Source of the DNA: Chloroflexota bacterium
GTDB taxonomy: Bacteria > Chloroflexota > UBA6077 > FW602-bin22
Direction: 5' to 3'
Length of the DNA stretch: 47,493 nucleotides
Assembly (NCBI GenBank): GCA_016875715.1
Contig: VGOZ01000019.1
Coordinates: 1-47,493 of the forward strand
The translations under genes were made by a program, and so were the position numbers. Each line of letters starts with the position of its first letter. The stretch's first letter is position 1. Below are positions 1 through 8,856 of the stretch, piece after piece. Under the pieces are notes generated by a model that had not been told where the DNA came from, did not search any database, and saw only the letters and a list, made by a program, of their open reading frames with translations.

Positions 1-1456
1 TGTTGTTGATGGCTGTGTCAGCCTCGTTGTACCGACCGTTCTCCGGGTGGCTCCACGGCTTGAGCGGCGGGTTCTTGGCCGGATCGACGACCGCATCCCA
101 GATCAGACCGCCCAGAGTCGGGAACTCGGCCTTGAACTCGGCCGAACCCCAGATGTCATAGCGGCTTCCCGGGCTGCCGAGCGCACGTTTGAACCGCTCG
201 AACCCGTGCTGCCGGCTGCCGTACAGCTTGACGACCAGCCACGCCTCGTCCGGGTACTTCGTACTCTTGGCCATGCCGTAGCCGTCGGACGAAACCTGCG
301 TCTCCACCTTGCCGGAAGGCCCGATCGGTGGGGGCAGAACCGCCCACTTGAACTTGCCTCCGCCGCTGCCATCTGGCTTGCCGACCGTGTTCGGGAAGGC
401 TCCACCAGCCGCGAATGCTGTCAGGACGGTGATGGCGACCTTCTGGCCGGGGAAGATCTCCTGGGCGTTCGCCTTCGCCTCGAGGGGAACAGCCACCTTG
501 TGGACCTGATACAGATCCTGCAGAGCCTGGATGCCCGCGATGGACTCCGGTGTGCCGATGAGAGCCTTGGTGCCCTCGACGTTGTACCGATCGCCACCGT
601 ACCGGCGGAGAACGCCGACATCGCCCTCGCCACCGTGGCAGGCCTGTACACCGTGGACGGTGACACGGCCGCTCTCCGAGATGGTGAGCTTCTTGAAGGC
701 CTCGATCGACTCAGCGACCGTCCACTTGCCCGTTTCGGTCGGCAGCTTAACCCCGACCTTGGCCGCCATGTCGAGATTCGCGAAGTGGTGGATGCAACCC
801 GGGTGTCCCACCACGGGATATCCCCACTGCTGCCCCTTGAACTCGTAGTTCTGGATGTTGCCGGGCCAGAACTGCTTGTGATCGTTCTCGAACCACTTTG
901 TGTCCTTCTGAATGAACGGTGTGAGCGACCCGAGGACGTTCTTGTTGACCAGTTCCTTGGTCACGACCGCGACATTGATACGGACCGTGTCACCCAGCTG
1001 GCCAGTCGACGACAGCGCCAGGAACTTGGCATGCATGTCGTTGCGGGGGAACCACTCGAGCTTGAGCTTGACGCCCGGATTCTCCTGCTCAAACTTCGCG
1101 AACAGCGGCCCGTAGAATTTCCGATCCGGGTCCTGCTCCCAGTCGTGGATGCGCAACTCGATCGGTGCCTTGGTCGCCGGAGCGGCGGCCGGCTTTGGCG
1201 CCTCGGCCGGCTTCGCCGGAGCTGTCGTCGCGGTTGGAGCGGGGGCCTCGGGTGCGGCCGGCTTCGGCGCCTCGGCCGGCTTCGGCGCCTCGGCCGGCTT
1301 CGGCGGGGCGGCCGGCGCCGGGGCTGGCTTGGCCGGCACGGGCGTCGCGGTCGGCGCCGGAGCGGCGCACGCGGCGATGACGGCACCCGCCGCCACCAGG
1401 GAACCCGAGACGAGCGAGCGTCGGCTCACCCGACGGGCAAGATCAAAAACGCGCAA
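1..1456 (-). CDS. Extracellular solute-binding lipoprotein of an ABC transporter (family 1), 3' end cut by window edge
   Basis: Predicted to capture a substrate, probably a sugar or oligosaccharide, outside the membrane for an ABC importer. I chose a TTG start at 1456 because a strong Shine-Dalgarno (GGAGGAGGA) lies about 5 nt upstream and a promoter sits just behind it. The N-terminus carries a twin-arginine-like SRRSLVS motif, a hydrophobic stretch and a lipobox ending IAAC, so it is probably a Tat-exported lipoprotein. An Ala/Pro/Lys-rich linker (repeats of PKPAEA) follows. The mature part has family 1 features such as FEQENPGVKLKLEW near the start. About 485 residues are visible and the C-terminus is off the left edge. 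No permease genes are in the window, so the substrate is open. Confidence 0.88.
   Translation of the reverse strand, partial: MRVFDLARRVSRRSLVSGSLVAAGAVIAACAAPAPTATPVPAKPAPAPAAPPKPAEAPKPAEAPKPAAPEAPAPTATTAPAKPAEAPKPAAAPATKAPIELRIHDWEQDPDRKFYGPLFAKFEQENPGVKLKLEWFPRNDMHAKFLALSSTGQLGDTVRINVAVVTKELVNKNVLGSLTPFIQKDTKWFENDHKQFWPGNIQNYEFKGQQWGYPVVGHPGCIHHFANLDMAAKVGVKLPTETGKWTVAESIEAFKKLTISESGRVTVHGVQACHGGEGDVGVLRRYGGDRYNVEGTKALIGTPESIAGIQALQDLYQVHKVAVPLEAKANAQEIFPGQKVAITVLTAFAAGGAFPNTVGKPDGSGGGKFKWAVLPPPIGPSGKVETQVSSDGYGMAKSTKYPDEAWLVVKLYGSRQHGFERFKRALGSPGSRYDIWGSAEFKAEFPTLGGLIWDAVVDPAKNPPLKPWSHPENGRYNEADTAINN
1260..1313 (-). repeat. 18-bp tandem repeat, about 3 units, coding for the lipoprotein linker
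   Basis: Two identical 18-base units (1260-1277 and 1278-1295) and a diverged third (1296-1313). They lie in frame inside the solute-binding protein and encode the Pro/Ala/Glu/Lys linker between lipid anchor and folded domain. Slippage here would change only linker length. Confidence 0.8.
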
Positions 1457-1485
1457 AGTTGTCCTCCTCCTCAGTCCTGCCGCGC

Positions 1486-1514
1486 ATCATACCCTAATTT
1501 GCGTCGCGTGTCAC
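1486..1514 (-). promoter_or_regulatory. Sigma-70-type promoter of the solute-binding lipoprotein
   Basis: On the minus strand a -35 GTGACA (1514..1509) is separated by exactly 17 bp from a -10 TATGAT (1491..1486). Transcription would start near 1479, just before the GGAGGAGGA ribosome-binding site. The -35 overlaps the start codon region of the divergent gene, so the two genes share about 50 bp of control DNA. Confidence 0.65.
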
Positions 1515-3049
1515 CTGTCTCTTGCTTCACGCTGTTCGCCCGGCTTCGAACGGGTCCCACCGCCGCCGCGTTCGGTGCGAGCGTCGCGCTTCTCGCCATT
1601 GAGGTCGCCGCGGCGAGAGCCCAGGCGCCAGTGCTCGGCGTTTCCGTGTACACGTGGACGGCGACTCTGGGGTGGGTTTTTGTGGGCATCGCGCTCGGCG
1701 GCCTCATCTGCGGCCACCTCGCCGATCGGTTTCCGGCGCGCGCCGTCTGGCGCGCCTGCCTGATCGTCGGCGGAGCGATCACCCCGCTGTGCCTTCTCGT
1801 CTTCGATCTGCTGGTGGCGAGGGAATGGATCTCCGACCTGCCCGTCGTCGTCCGCGCGATCGCGATGGCCGGGGTTACGCTGTTGCTCCCATCGACCGCG
1901 CTCGGGGCGATCGTCCCCGCGGCGATCGCCGATCTCCGCGGCGCACCCGATCGATTCGGCCGCGGCGTCGGCCAGATCTACGCTGCGTCGACCGCCGGCG
2001 GCATCACCGGAACCTTTCTCGCCGGTTTCCTCCTGATTCCGACGATTGGCGCCGACCGGACGATCGGGCTCGCCGGGCTCGGCGCGTTGCTGCTCGGTCT
2101 TCTGGGAAACCTGAGGTGGGGAATCGTCGCCCGGCTGACAGCGATTGCCACGGTCGGTATCTCAGGGCTCGCCGCCAGCCGTGTCTCCGACGCGCGCCGC
2201 TGCACATATGAGACAGCCTACTTCTGCGTCCGTGTGGAGACCAACGAGGAGGACGCGGCCGCGGGACCGATCAGGACTCTATGGCTCGATCATCTCAGTC
2301 ATAGCCGTGTGTCCCTTCTCGATCCGCGTCGCCTGAGTTTCAGCTACCTCCGCGCCTACGCCGATGTGGCGGCGCTCCGCGCCCGCACGGTCAATGCGCC
2401 GGACTTCCTCATCATTGGTGCGGGCGCCTATGGCTTCCCACGCTATCTCGAGACGGTCTATCCGTCTTCGACGATCGACGCCATCGAAATCGATCCATCG
2501 CTCCTGGAGATCAGCCACCGCGATTTCGGCCTCTCCCGCGATACCCGGATCCGATCCTACCTGGGCGATGCCAGGACCGCACTCACCTCGCTCGGACCCG
2601 AGCAGACCTACGATGTCATCTTCGCCGACGCGTTCAACGACCTGGCGATGCCGTATCACCTCACGACCGTCGACTATCTCATCGACCTCAAGGCGCGCCT
2701 GGCCCCCGGCGGCCTATACGTCTCGAATGTGATCGACCACCCTGTTCGACATGGTCGCGTGATTCAGAGTTTCTACCGTACGATCCGCACCGCCTTTCGG
2801 CACGCCTACGTGCTGCAGTGGGGGCCGCGCGAACTCGACCGTGTGGAGACGCTCGTGATCGTTGGCACCGACGTGCCGCTCGATCTCGGCCCACTTCGCC
2901 GGCACGATCCGATCCCGGAGAATCCGGGCCTCTCCTATTCCACCGCGCACGTTCCTGAGTTGGAGGCGATCGTGCACGGGGTGCTCCTCACCGACGACCA
3001 CGCGCCGATCGAGCAGCTCGTAGCGCCTCTCTACGTTCTGAGGAACTGA
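1508..3049 (+). CDS. Membrane-fused spermidine synthase-like protein
   Basis: About 513 residues. The N-terminal ~190 residues form roughly six hydrophobic segments resembling half an MFS transporter. The C-terminal part is a Rossmann methyltransferase-like domain of the polyamine synthase family: a glycine-rich FLIIGAGAYGF loop, an acidic IDAIEIDPSLL strand, a GDART segment and DVIFADAFND. This architecture is usually annotated as fused MFS/spermidine synthase and its substrate is generally unknown, so spermidine formation is not implied. I chose GTG at 1508; a TTG at 1499 is the alternative. The frame stays open far upstream, but that stretch is antisense to the solute-binding protein. A TAATTT box lies 7 nt before the GTG, consistent with a leaderless message. 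Confidence 0.85.
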   Translation: MSPVSCFTLFARLRTGPTAAAFGASVALLAIEVAAARAQAPVLGVSVYTWTATLGWVFVGIALGGLICGHLADRFPARAVWRACLIVGGAITPLCLLVFDLLVAREWISDLPVVVRAIAMAGVTLLLPSTALGAIVPAAIADLRGAPDRFGRGVGQIYAASTAGGITGTFLAGFLLIPTIGADRTIGLAGLGALLLGLLGNLRWGIVARLTAIATVGISGLAASRVSDARRCTYETAYFCVRVETNEEDAAAGPIRTLWLDHLSHSRVSLLDPRRLSFSYLRAYADVAALRARTVNAPDFLIIGAGAYGFPRYLETVYPSSTIDAIEIDPSLLEISHRDFGLSRDTRIRSYLGDARTALTSLGPEQTYDVIFADAFNDLAMPYHLTTVDYLIDLKARLAPGGLYVSNVIDHPVRHGRVIQSFYRTIRTAFRHAYVLQWGPRELDRVETLVIVGTDVPLDLGPLRRHDPIPENPGLSYSTAHVPELEAIVHGVLLTDDHAPIEQLVAPLYVLRN

Positions 3050-3102
3050 CCGCACGGCCGTCGAAAGAGGAACGGACATTCGCCCGCACGCGGTGAATCG
3101 GG

Positions 3103-3108
3103 TATTGT
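3103..3108 (+). promoter_or_regulatory. Candidate -10 box for a leaderless PAC2-family mRNA
   Basis: TATTGT lies 6 nt before the GTG start at 3115 and no Shine-Dalgarno is visible, so transcription could begin at the start codon itself. Confidence 0.4.
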
Positions 3109-3114
3109 TGGCCT

Positions 3115-3975
3115 GTGGCACCCTGGCGGAATCCGTTTCTCATCGCTGCCTTCAGTGGATGGGGCGATGCCAGCAGCGTGGCGACGACCAGCGCCGCGTT
3201 TCTCCTGCAGAAGCGGGAGGTGACCCGGGAGATCGAGTTCGACCCCGAGGAGTACTTCGTCCTCACCGATACGCGACCGACCGTTCGCCTGGCCGACGAT
3301 GGTTCCCGACGGATTCAGTGGCCATCCCTTGCTCTGATGCACGGCGCGGGAGAGCCTCGCGATCTCGGACTTCTCCTTGGACCCGAACCACAACTGCGCT
3401 GGCGCGGCTTCGTCGAGCGTGTCGCCGTCACGTGGGAGCGCCGGGGCGAAGGTGGCCCTGCCATCCTTCTCGGCGCCTTTCTGGCGAGTGTCCCGCACAC
3501 GGGGCCGGTGTTTCTGACCGGGTTCGCGACGACGCCTGACCTGCGAGCGCATCTCTCAGGCCTCGGCGTGCAGCCGAGCGGCTATGAGGGCCCGACGAGC
3601 ATCCACTCGGTGCTCGCCGAGGCGTTGCGGCGGCGTGGCGTCCCGTGCGCCAGTATCTGGGCGGCGGTGCCGCACTACGTGGGAGCGATGCCTAATCCGA
3701 AGGCGTGTGTGGCAATGCTGCGCGTTGTCGATGATCTACTCGGTCTGAGCCTCGATCTCACCGAACTCGAGGATGCGGCCTCGTCTTTCGAGAAGCAGGT
3801 CAGTCGAGCGATCACCAGGGGTTCTCGAGAGCGTCGGAAGGGCGAGCGCCCGAGTCGCGATTCGGCCGGCGACGAGTCACAGACGGGCGAGCCGTCGAAC
3901 GAGCCGTTGCCCTCCTCCGAGGAGATGATCCGTGGCGTGGAGGAGTTCCTGAAGAAGAATCGGCCCGACGCTTGA
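3115..3975 (+). CDS. PAC2 family protein
   Basis: 286 residues with the PAC2 (proteasome assembly chaperone 2-like) fold. Visible hallmarks are an early AAFSGWGDAS motif, a central PVFLTGF strand, and a C-terminal SIWAAVPHYVGAMPNPKA segment followed by a helical part. Bacterial members are common in Actinobacteria and Chloroflexota and have no settled biochemical role. The last ~50 residues are charged (Arg, Glu, Ser) and probably disordered. The gene starts with GTG and stands 33 bp before the next gene on the same strand. Family assignment is secure, function is not. Confidence 0.85.
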   Translation: MAPWRNPFLIAAFSGWGDASSVATTSAAFLLQKREVTREIEFDPEEYFVLTDTRPTVRLADDGSRRIQWPSLALMHGAGEPRDLGLLLGPEPQLRWRGFVERVAVTWERRGEGGPAILLGAFLASVPHTGPVFLTGFATTPDLRAHLSGLGVQPSGYEGPTSIHSVLAEALRRRGVPCASIWAAVPHYVGAMPNPKACVAMLRVVDDLLGLSLDLTELEDAASSFEKQVSRAITRGSRERRKGERPSRDSAGDESQTGEPSNEPLPSSEEMIRGVEEFLKKNRPDA

Positions 3976-4008
3976 CCTTGCCGCCACATACAACGCCGTA
4001 GTGTCTTG

Positions 4009-5211
4009 ATGGAGTTGCTCGCTCCGCGCGATGTCGCCGAGGTCGTCGAGGACGTCTATGCATCTCTCGGCGTACGACGGGTCATCAATGCGACGTGCCA
4101 CTGGACTCGATTCGGCGGAACGATCATGCCGCCCCAGGTCCTCGCGGCGATGCACGCCGCGGCCAATGCCTATGTCGATGTAGGTGCGCTCCTCGATGCG
4201 GCGTCGGAGCGGATCTCCCGACACACGCACGCGGATGCCACCTACGTTGTCTCGGGGTGCGCCGCGGCGCTCATGGTGGGTGCCGCCGCGGTGATGGTGG
4301 GCGAGGATGCGCGCAAGGCCGCGATGCTTCCCGAGATCGCAGGTCCCCGGCGGTGGATCGCGCGCCGCTTCGATAGACGTGCCGTTCCTGGCACCGCTGA
4401 GTTACCGACCGCCTATACCCACTTCGGGTACGCGCAAGCAGTGCGCGGCGCGGGAGGTACGTTCGTCGAGGTCGGAACGGAGGATGCGGTCTTGATCGAG
4501 GAGATCGATGCCGCGATCGATGATGAGACGGCCGGGATGTACTGGCTCGCCGGCGACCCTCCGGGCGCGCCGTCACCCGAGGCGCTGATCGCGCTGGCTC
4601 GAGACCGTGCCGTGCCGATCCTCATCGACGCGTCCAACGTGCTGCCGCCACCCGAGAGCCTGCATCGCTACATCGATGCGGGCGCCGATCTCGTGGCCTT
4701 CAGCGGCGGCAAGGGACTCCACGGGCCTCAGGGATCCGGATTCCTGACCGGGCGCGCCGATCTCGTGCGGGCGGCGCGGGCGCTTGGATCGCCAAACCAG
4801 GGAATCGGCCGCGTGTGCAAAGTCAGCAAGGAGGAAATGGTCGGCCTCGTCACCGCCCTCGACCTCTGGGTCGATCGGGACCATCGCGCCGAACGGCGCA
4901 GGGCTGAACGCCGCACGCTCTGGCTGTACGATCAGCTCGGCGGGCTGACCGACGCGGAGCCAGAGTACGTGGCGGTCGATCATCTCGGGCGGCCGTTTCC
5001 CACGGTCCACCTTCGACTCGATTCCGGCGCGGGGATGACGGAGCGCACCCTGCGTCAACGGCTTCTGGATGGGTCGCCATCGATCGCGATCATGCCCGGA
5101 TTCGATCCCTGGACAGCCAGGATCGATGTCCGAGAACTGGACGAAGAGGATATCCAGAAGGTCGCGGATGCGATCCTGGCCATCCTGATGCCGGCGTCGA
5201 TCGGACGCTGA
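4009..5211 (+). CDS. SelA-like PLP-dependent enzyme (D-glucosaminate-6-phosphate ammonia-lyase type)
   Basis: About 400 residues of the SelA/DgaE branch of fold-type I PLP enzymes. The opening VINATCHWTRFGG corresponds to the VINA-G-T/LGG opening of this branch. The Schiff-base lysine is most likely in FSGGKGLHGPQGSG, with the preceding ILIDASNVLPPP supplying the cofactor-binding aspartate. It is shorter than true selenocysteine synthase and lacks the SelA-type opening, so I read it as a lyase or aldolase of amino-sugar or amino-acid metabolism rather than SelA. ATG 4009 is preferred; an adjacent TTG at 4006 is possible. Its location 4 kb from a probable selenoprotein may be coincidence. Confidence 0.8.
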   Translation: MELLAPRDVAEVVEDVYASLGVRRVINATCHWTRFGGTIMPPQVLAAMHAAANAYVDVGALLDAASERISRHTHADATYVVSGCAAALMVGAAAVMVGEDARKAAMLPEIAGPRRWIARRFDRRAVPGTAELPTAYTHFGYAQAVRGAGGTFVEVGTEDAVLIEEIDAAIDDETAGMYWLAGDPPGAPSPEALIALARDRAVPILIDASNVLPPPESLHRYIDAGADLVAFSGGKGLHGPQGSGFLTGRADLVRAARALGSPNQGIGRVCKVSKEEMVGLVTALDLWVDRDHRAERRRAERRTLWLYDQLGGLTDAEPEYVAVDHLGRPFPTVHLRLDSGAGMTERTLRQRLLDGSPSIAIMPGFDPWTARIDVRELDEEDIQKVADAILAILMPASIGR

Positions 5212-5239
5212 CGAAACTTTCGGGCACGCAGGGAGCTAT

Positions 5240-5809
5240 ATGCACGCGATGGACGATCAGATTCTGATCGCGCGCGCCCGGAACGGCGACCACGCCGCCT
5301 ACGGTGTGCTCGTCGGCCGCTACCGCGATGCCATTGTGCGCGTGGCGCGCCGGATCCTCCGCAACGAGGCCGATGCCGAGGAGGCCGCTCAGGAGGCGTT
5401 CGTTCGGGGCTACGTTGCGCTCGACACCTACGATCCCCGTTTCCGCCTCTATACCTGGCTCGCCGCGATCGCGCAGAACACCTCCTTCCGAGCGCTTCGC
5501 GGGCGCGATTGGCGCATTTCAGCGATCGATCCGGCGGTGGCCCGCGCCGATCGCGCATTCGTCGAGGATGGGCCAGAGATCTCGCTCCTCGTGGCCGAGC
5601 GCGATGAGACGATCCGGCGTCTGGTAGACGGGCTTCCGGGAAAGTATCGCGAGGTGCTGATCCTCCGCCACTGGCACGAGCTGTCCTATGAGGAGATCGC
5701 GCGGATCGCCGAGATCAGCATGGCATCGGTCAAGACGCGACTCTTTCGGGCGCGGCAGTTGTTGGGGACGCAATTGCGGCAGCGGAAGCTGGTGCCCGAT
5801 GGGGGCTGA
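5240..5809 (+). CDS. ECF-type RNA polymerase sigma factor
   Basis: 189 residues with sigma-70 region 2 (about residues 20-85, including the EADAEEAAQEAFVRGY helix that binds core polymerase and the -10 element) and region 4 (about 125-180: LPGKYREVLILRHWHELSYEEIA followed by a helix-turn-helix). There is no region 3, as expected for ECF factors. A GGGAG lies 4 nt before the chosen ATG; a second in-frame ATG follows at 5249. The stop overlaps the start of the next gene by 11 bp, so the two are translated together and the neighbour is likely its regulator or membrane partner. Confidence 0.93.
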   Translation: MHAMDDQILIARARNGDHAAYGVLVGRYRDAIVRVARRILRNEADAEEAAQEAFVRGYVALDTYDPRFRLYTWLAAIAQNTSFRALRGRDWRISAIDPAVARADRAFVEDGPEISLLVAERDETIRRLVDGLPGKYREVLILRHWHELSYEEIARIAEISMASVKTRLFRARQLLGTQLRQRKLVPDGG

Positions 5810-7097
5810 GGAACGGTTCGTTGCGGCCGTACGGGCACGGCTGATCGCCGCAGATCGAGAGCGGCGACGCCGACGCATCACCGCGTTCCTCACGCGGCCG
5901 GCAGTTGCTGTCTTCGCGGCACTCAGTCTCGCAGTGGTCGGCGCGTCTGCTTTGCCCGTCTATGGCGCAACGAGCACGCGCGCGGCGGTGCGTGCGGTTT
6001 CCTGGCTGGTCGTCGCGCAATCCGCGACGAGCAACCTCTCGGCTCAACTCATCCACGAACTGCGGCTGGGCTGGCTTCCTCTGGCGACCGCGGCGATCGT
6101 GCTCGGGGGTGTGGTGATGGGCGCCTGGTTCCGATTACGGGTGCGGACGAAGGGTGGCGACATGGAGGAGCGATCCGAGCGACGGGTCAACGCGGCACTC
6201 TTCTCGCTGCTCGTGCTGATCGTCATCGGCGCAGCGGTCATGCCGGCGACCGCGATCGGGCGTGGTTCCGTGCACGTGGGCAATCTGACAATCGCTGAAA
6301 ACGCCACCCTCGAACGCCCCCAGATTGTCCTCGCGGGTGACTTCGACCTTCGCGGTGTCGCGAACGGACCGGTCGTTGTGGTATGGGGCGACGCGTACAT
6401 CCGGCGTTTATCGACCGATGACGTGGTAGTCATCGGGGGGAGCCTGCTGCTCGACGCGGGTTCGATGGTCGAGCGAGACGTGCTGGCGCTGGGCGGACGG
6501 ATTTTGCGAGCCGACGACGCCGTGGTCGTGGGGAACATTGCGGGACAGGAGTTGCGGTGGACGGGCAGTAGAGTCGATTCGGCGCCAGAGGCCGCGGCAG
6601 CGCTCCTGGCGCGCCTACGGCTGGCGTTTCTCGGGGCCGCGGCCGGGGTCTTGCTGGTCATGGCGGCGATCACGGTCATCCCCTGGGTGGTGGTGCTCTC
6701 AGCGGCGACGGCGCGTGGTTCCGCGGTTAAGTCGGCCGCGCTCGGTGCCGTCGGCCTTGCGGGGGGGCCGCTGATCGTCGTTCCGCTGGGACTGAGCCTC
6801 GTCGGGGTGCCGTTCGCGGCACTTCTCGCGGTGGCGCTCACGCTCGCGTGGTGGCTGGGCACGGCCGCCGTCAGCCTGCTCCTGGGCCGAGCACTCCTTC
6901 GGCTCGTGGGCTGGGAGGGGTCGGTTATTGCGGCCGGAGTTGTGGGCGGGGCGTTCCTGGGCGGATCGTTGGGCGTTCCGGTGATCGGGGCAATTGCCGT
7001 CGTTGTTTGCGGCTCGATTGGCGCTGGAGCGGTCCTCCTCGCGCTGGTCGAGGGTGAGTTCGGATCGAACCGACAGGAATTGGTGGCTTATGAGTAG
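5799..7097 (+). CDS. Multi-pass membrane protein with a bactofilin-like beta-helix segment, putative sigma-factor partner
   Basis: 432 residues. A short basic N-terminus (residues 1-25, likely cytoplasmic) leads into a hydrophobic segment (about 30-52), a second near 90-110 and a third near 135-155. Residues about 165-250 have short hydrophobic repeats (GSVHVGNLTIAENATL, PVVVVWGDAYI, DVVVIGGSLLL) that read as a polymer-forming beta-helix like bactofilins. Four or five more membrane segments follow. Its start overlaps the ECF sigma gene by 11 bp, the usual place for an anti-sigma factor; no zinc-binding HxxxCxxC is present. An in-frame ATG near residue 122 (MEERSERR) could be an internal start, so an ancestral fusion is possible. 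Regulatory role is inferred from context only. Confidence 0.75.
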   Translation: MGAEERFVAAVRARLIAADRERRRRRITAFLTRPAVAVFAALSLAVVGASALPVYGATSTRAAVRAVSWLVVAQSATSNLSAQLIHELRLGWLPLATAAIVLGGVVMGAWFRLRVRTKGGDMEERSERRVNAALFSLLVLIVIGAAVMPATAIGRGSVHVGNLTIAENATLERPQIVLAGDFDLRGVANGPVVVVWGDAYIRRLSTDDVVVIGGSLLLDAGSMVERDVLALGGRILRADDAVVVGNIAGQELRWTGSRVDSAPEAAAALLARLRLAFLGAAAGVLLVMAAITVIPWVVVLSAATARGSAVKSAALGAVGLAGGPLIVVPLGLSLVGVPFAALLAVALTLAWWLGTAAVSLLLGRALLRLVGWEGSVIAAGVVGGAFLGGSLGVPVIGAIAVVVCGSIGAGAVLLALVEGEFGSNRQELVAYE

Positions 7098-7566
7098 CGC
7101 CGTACGTCAGGCGGGTTCGCGGTATCAGGTTGTCACGCGCCGCGTGCCCCTCGCGTCCCAGCAGGAGACCGACTTCGTCGACATCACCGATGTCGTGAAC
7201 GGCGTCGTGCGAGCCAGCGGTGTGTGCGACGGCATCGTCGTCGTGTTCACCACCCATACGACCGCCGGCATCGTGATCAATGAGGCGGAACCTCTCCTTC
7301 TGGACGATCTCCGCCGTCGGCTCGAACAGTTTGCCCCGCGTGCGGCACGGTACGATCACGATGATCTCTCCGTCCGGACCGTCAACGTTGAGCCGAACGA
7401 ACGGATGAACGGGCACGCTCATTGCCAGCGTCTGATGATCGGGGCGAGCGAGACAATCCCCGTCGCCGATGGGGTGATGCTGCTCGGGCGCTGGCAGAGG
7501 ATCTTCTTTCTCGATCTGGACGGTCCCCGCCCGCGCGAGGTCCTGATTCAGATTCAGGGGGTGTGA
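7090..7566 (+). CDS. yjbQ: YjbQ family protein (UPF0047)
   Basis: 158 residues, full length for the family. Signature features are VVFTTHTTAGIVINE, the RYDHDDLSVR region, NGHAHCQRLMIG (the conserved NxxAH-type stretch) and a closing GRWQRIFFLDLDGPR. Members have been linked to weak thiamine-phosphate synthase activity, but the physiological role is unsettled. The ATG overlaps the preceding stop by 8 bp, placing it at the end of the sigma-factor operon. Confidence 0.92.
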   Translation: MSSAVRQAGSRYQVVTRRVPLASQQETDFVDITDVVNGVVRASGVCDGIVVVFTTHTTAGIVINEAEPLLLDDLRRRLEQFAPRAARYDHDDLSVRTVNVEPNERMNGHAHCQRLMIGASETIPVADGVMLLGRWQRIFFLDLDGPRPREVLIQIQGV

Positions 7567-7600
7567 CGCACCCGGCGCAACGGATGGCGCGTTCGGACGG

Positions 7601-8821
7601 TCAGTGCGTTGCGGCTCGAATAGCCTGCCCGAGCAGACGGGCGCCCTCGTAGCACTTCTCGACTGACTCGTAGCTATAGGCAAGCCGAATGAACTCTTCA
7701 CCCCCGCCGCCCGGGAAGAACGATGTGCCGGGCACGTACTGCACTCGTGCTTCGGCGGCCAGTTCAGCCAGCCGCGTCCGGTCCGTACCGGTCGGCAGCC
7801 TGATCCAGAGGAAGAATCCCCCCTCGGGCTTGTTGACGCGGGCATCGATACCTTCGAGCGTTTCGAGAAGGCCGCGTCGCATCGCGTCGCGCTTGTTCCG
7901 ATACACCTCGACTAGGCGCGCGACATGCTCGGGCATGTGGTCGCGCATGTAGTACGTGGCGATGCGCGACATAAAGGGGTTGACTCCGCCGCCGAAGTTG
8001 AAACTCGAGAGCGCGGGGATCATCTCCTTTGGGGCGCACAACCATCCGAGCCGGGTTCCGGCTCCGAGGATCTTGGAGAGCGTGCCCGAGCGAATCACGC
8101 ACCCGGCCGTATCCAGTGCGTAGAGCGACGGGTGCTGCTCGCCCTCGAAGCGGAGTTCGCCGTAGGCGTCGTCCTCGAGGATGATGGTCTCGTACTCCTG
8201 CGCCAGAGCCAGGAGTTCGTGACGGCGAGAGAGAGTCATGGTCGGCCCCGACGGGTTCTGGAAGTTGACGATGGTATAGATCATCTTGCAACGCCGCCCG
8301 GCTCGACGCAGACCTTCCAGTCGCTCGCGGAGAACGCCTGTCACCAGGCCCTGTTCGTCCACAGGCACGCCGATCACCTCGGGCCCGTGCCGTCGGATGG
8401 TGGCAAGTGTTCCCGAGAACGTCGGCGCCTCGCAGATGAGGGGATCGCCGAGATCGACGAACGCGCTGATCGCAAGCGACAGAGCGTGGCTCGATCCGTT
8501 CGCGATCAGGATGTTGTCGCGCTCGACCTCCAGACCCTCGAAAAGGCGGTACTTATGCGCGACGAGATCGCGCAGTCCGGTGTAGCCGAGCGAATCGCCG
8601 TAGGTCAGTGCATCGGCGCCCTCGGCCTTCATCATCGCCGCAGTTGCCGCGACGAGATCGTCGTAGGGGAATGAGCCGGGGTCTGGACGGCCGCCGCCAA
8701 ACTCGTACAACGGGGTCGCGACCGTGCGCGTCGCTGAAGCGATCGTGCCCCGAGCTGTCTGCCCGATCTGCGCGCGCGTCGAGAGGAGTGGTCGGAAATC
8801 GATCGCGTGCTGTGTTGCCAT
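7601..8821 (-). CDS. PLP-dependent aminotransferase, class I/II (2-aminoadipate/MocR-type)
   Basis: 406 residues of fold-type I aminotransferase. The GGGRPDPGSFP opening, the TYGDSLGYTGLRDLVA segment, ILIANGSSHALSL, the NFQNPSGPTMTLSRR asparagine region, LEDDAYGELRF, the Schiff-base lysine in SGTLSKILGAGTRLGW and the substrate carboxylate-binding arginine in FIRLAYSY are all visible. The family includes LysN-like 2-aminoadipate and aromatic or branched-chain aminotransferases; the exact substrate cannot be told. It lacks an N-terminal GntR domain, so it is an enzyme rather than a MocR regulator. It ends 34 bp from the convergent yjbQ gene, with no obvious terminator between. Confidence 0.92.
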   Translation of the reverse strand: MATQHAIDFRPLLSTRAQIGQTARGTIASATRTVATPLYEFGGGRPDPGSFPYDDLVAATAAMMKAEGADALTYGDSLGYTGLRDLVAHKYRLFEGLEVERDNILIANGSSHALSLAISAFVDLGDPLICEAPTFSGTLATIRRHGPEVIGVPVDEQGLVTGVLRERLEGLRRAGRRCKMIYTIVNFQNPSGPTMTLSRRHELLALAQEYETIILEDDAYGELRFEGEQHPSLYALDTAGCVIRSGTLSKILGAGTRLGWLCAPKEMIPALSSFNFGGGVNPFMSRIATYYMRDHMPEHVARLVEVYRNKRDAMRRGLLETLEGIDARVNKPEGGFFLWIRLPTGTDRTRLAELAAEARVQYVPGTSFFPGGGGEEFIRLAYSYESVEKCYEGARLLGQAIRAATH

Positions 8822-8856
8822 TGCGGCCGAAGGCTCCCGGTTGAGGTAAGTTCAGT

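Noticed and set aside
1260..1313. CRISPR-like repeat array
   Set aside because: The units are contiguous without spacers, are in frame, and encode a linker.
961..1386. Arg/Pro-rich short open frames on the minus strand in this region and similar frames elsewhere
   Set aside because: They are out-of-frame shadows of GC-rich genes, with no start context or domain.
47..1507. A long plus-strand open frame continuous with the spermidine-synthase-like gene
   Set aside because: It is antisense to the solute-binding lipoprotein, which has clear family motifs, signal peptide, promoter and ribosome-binding site. The plus-strand translation has no recognisable domain.
4009..5211. Canonical selenocysteine synthase SelA
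   Set aside because: Length and N-terminal motif fit the DgaE-type group better.
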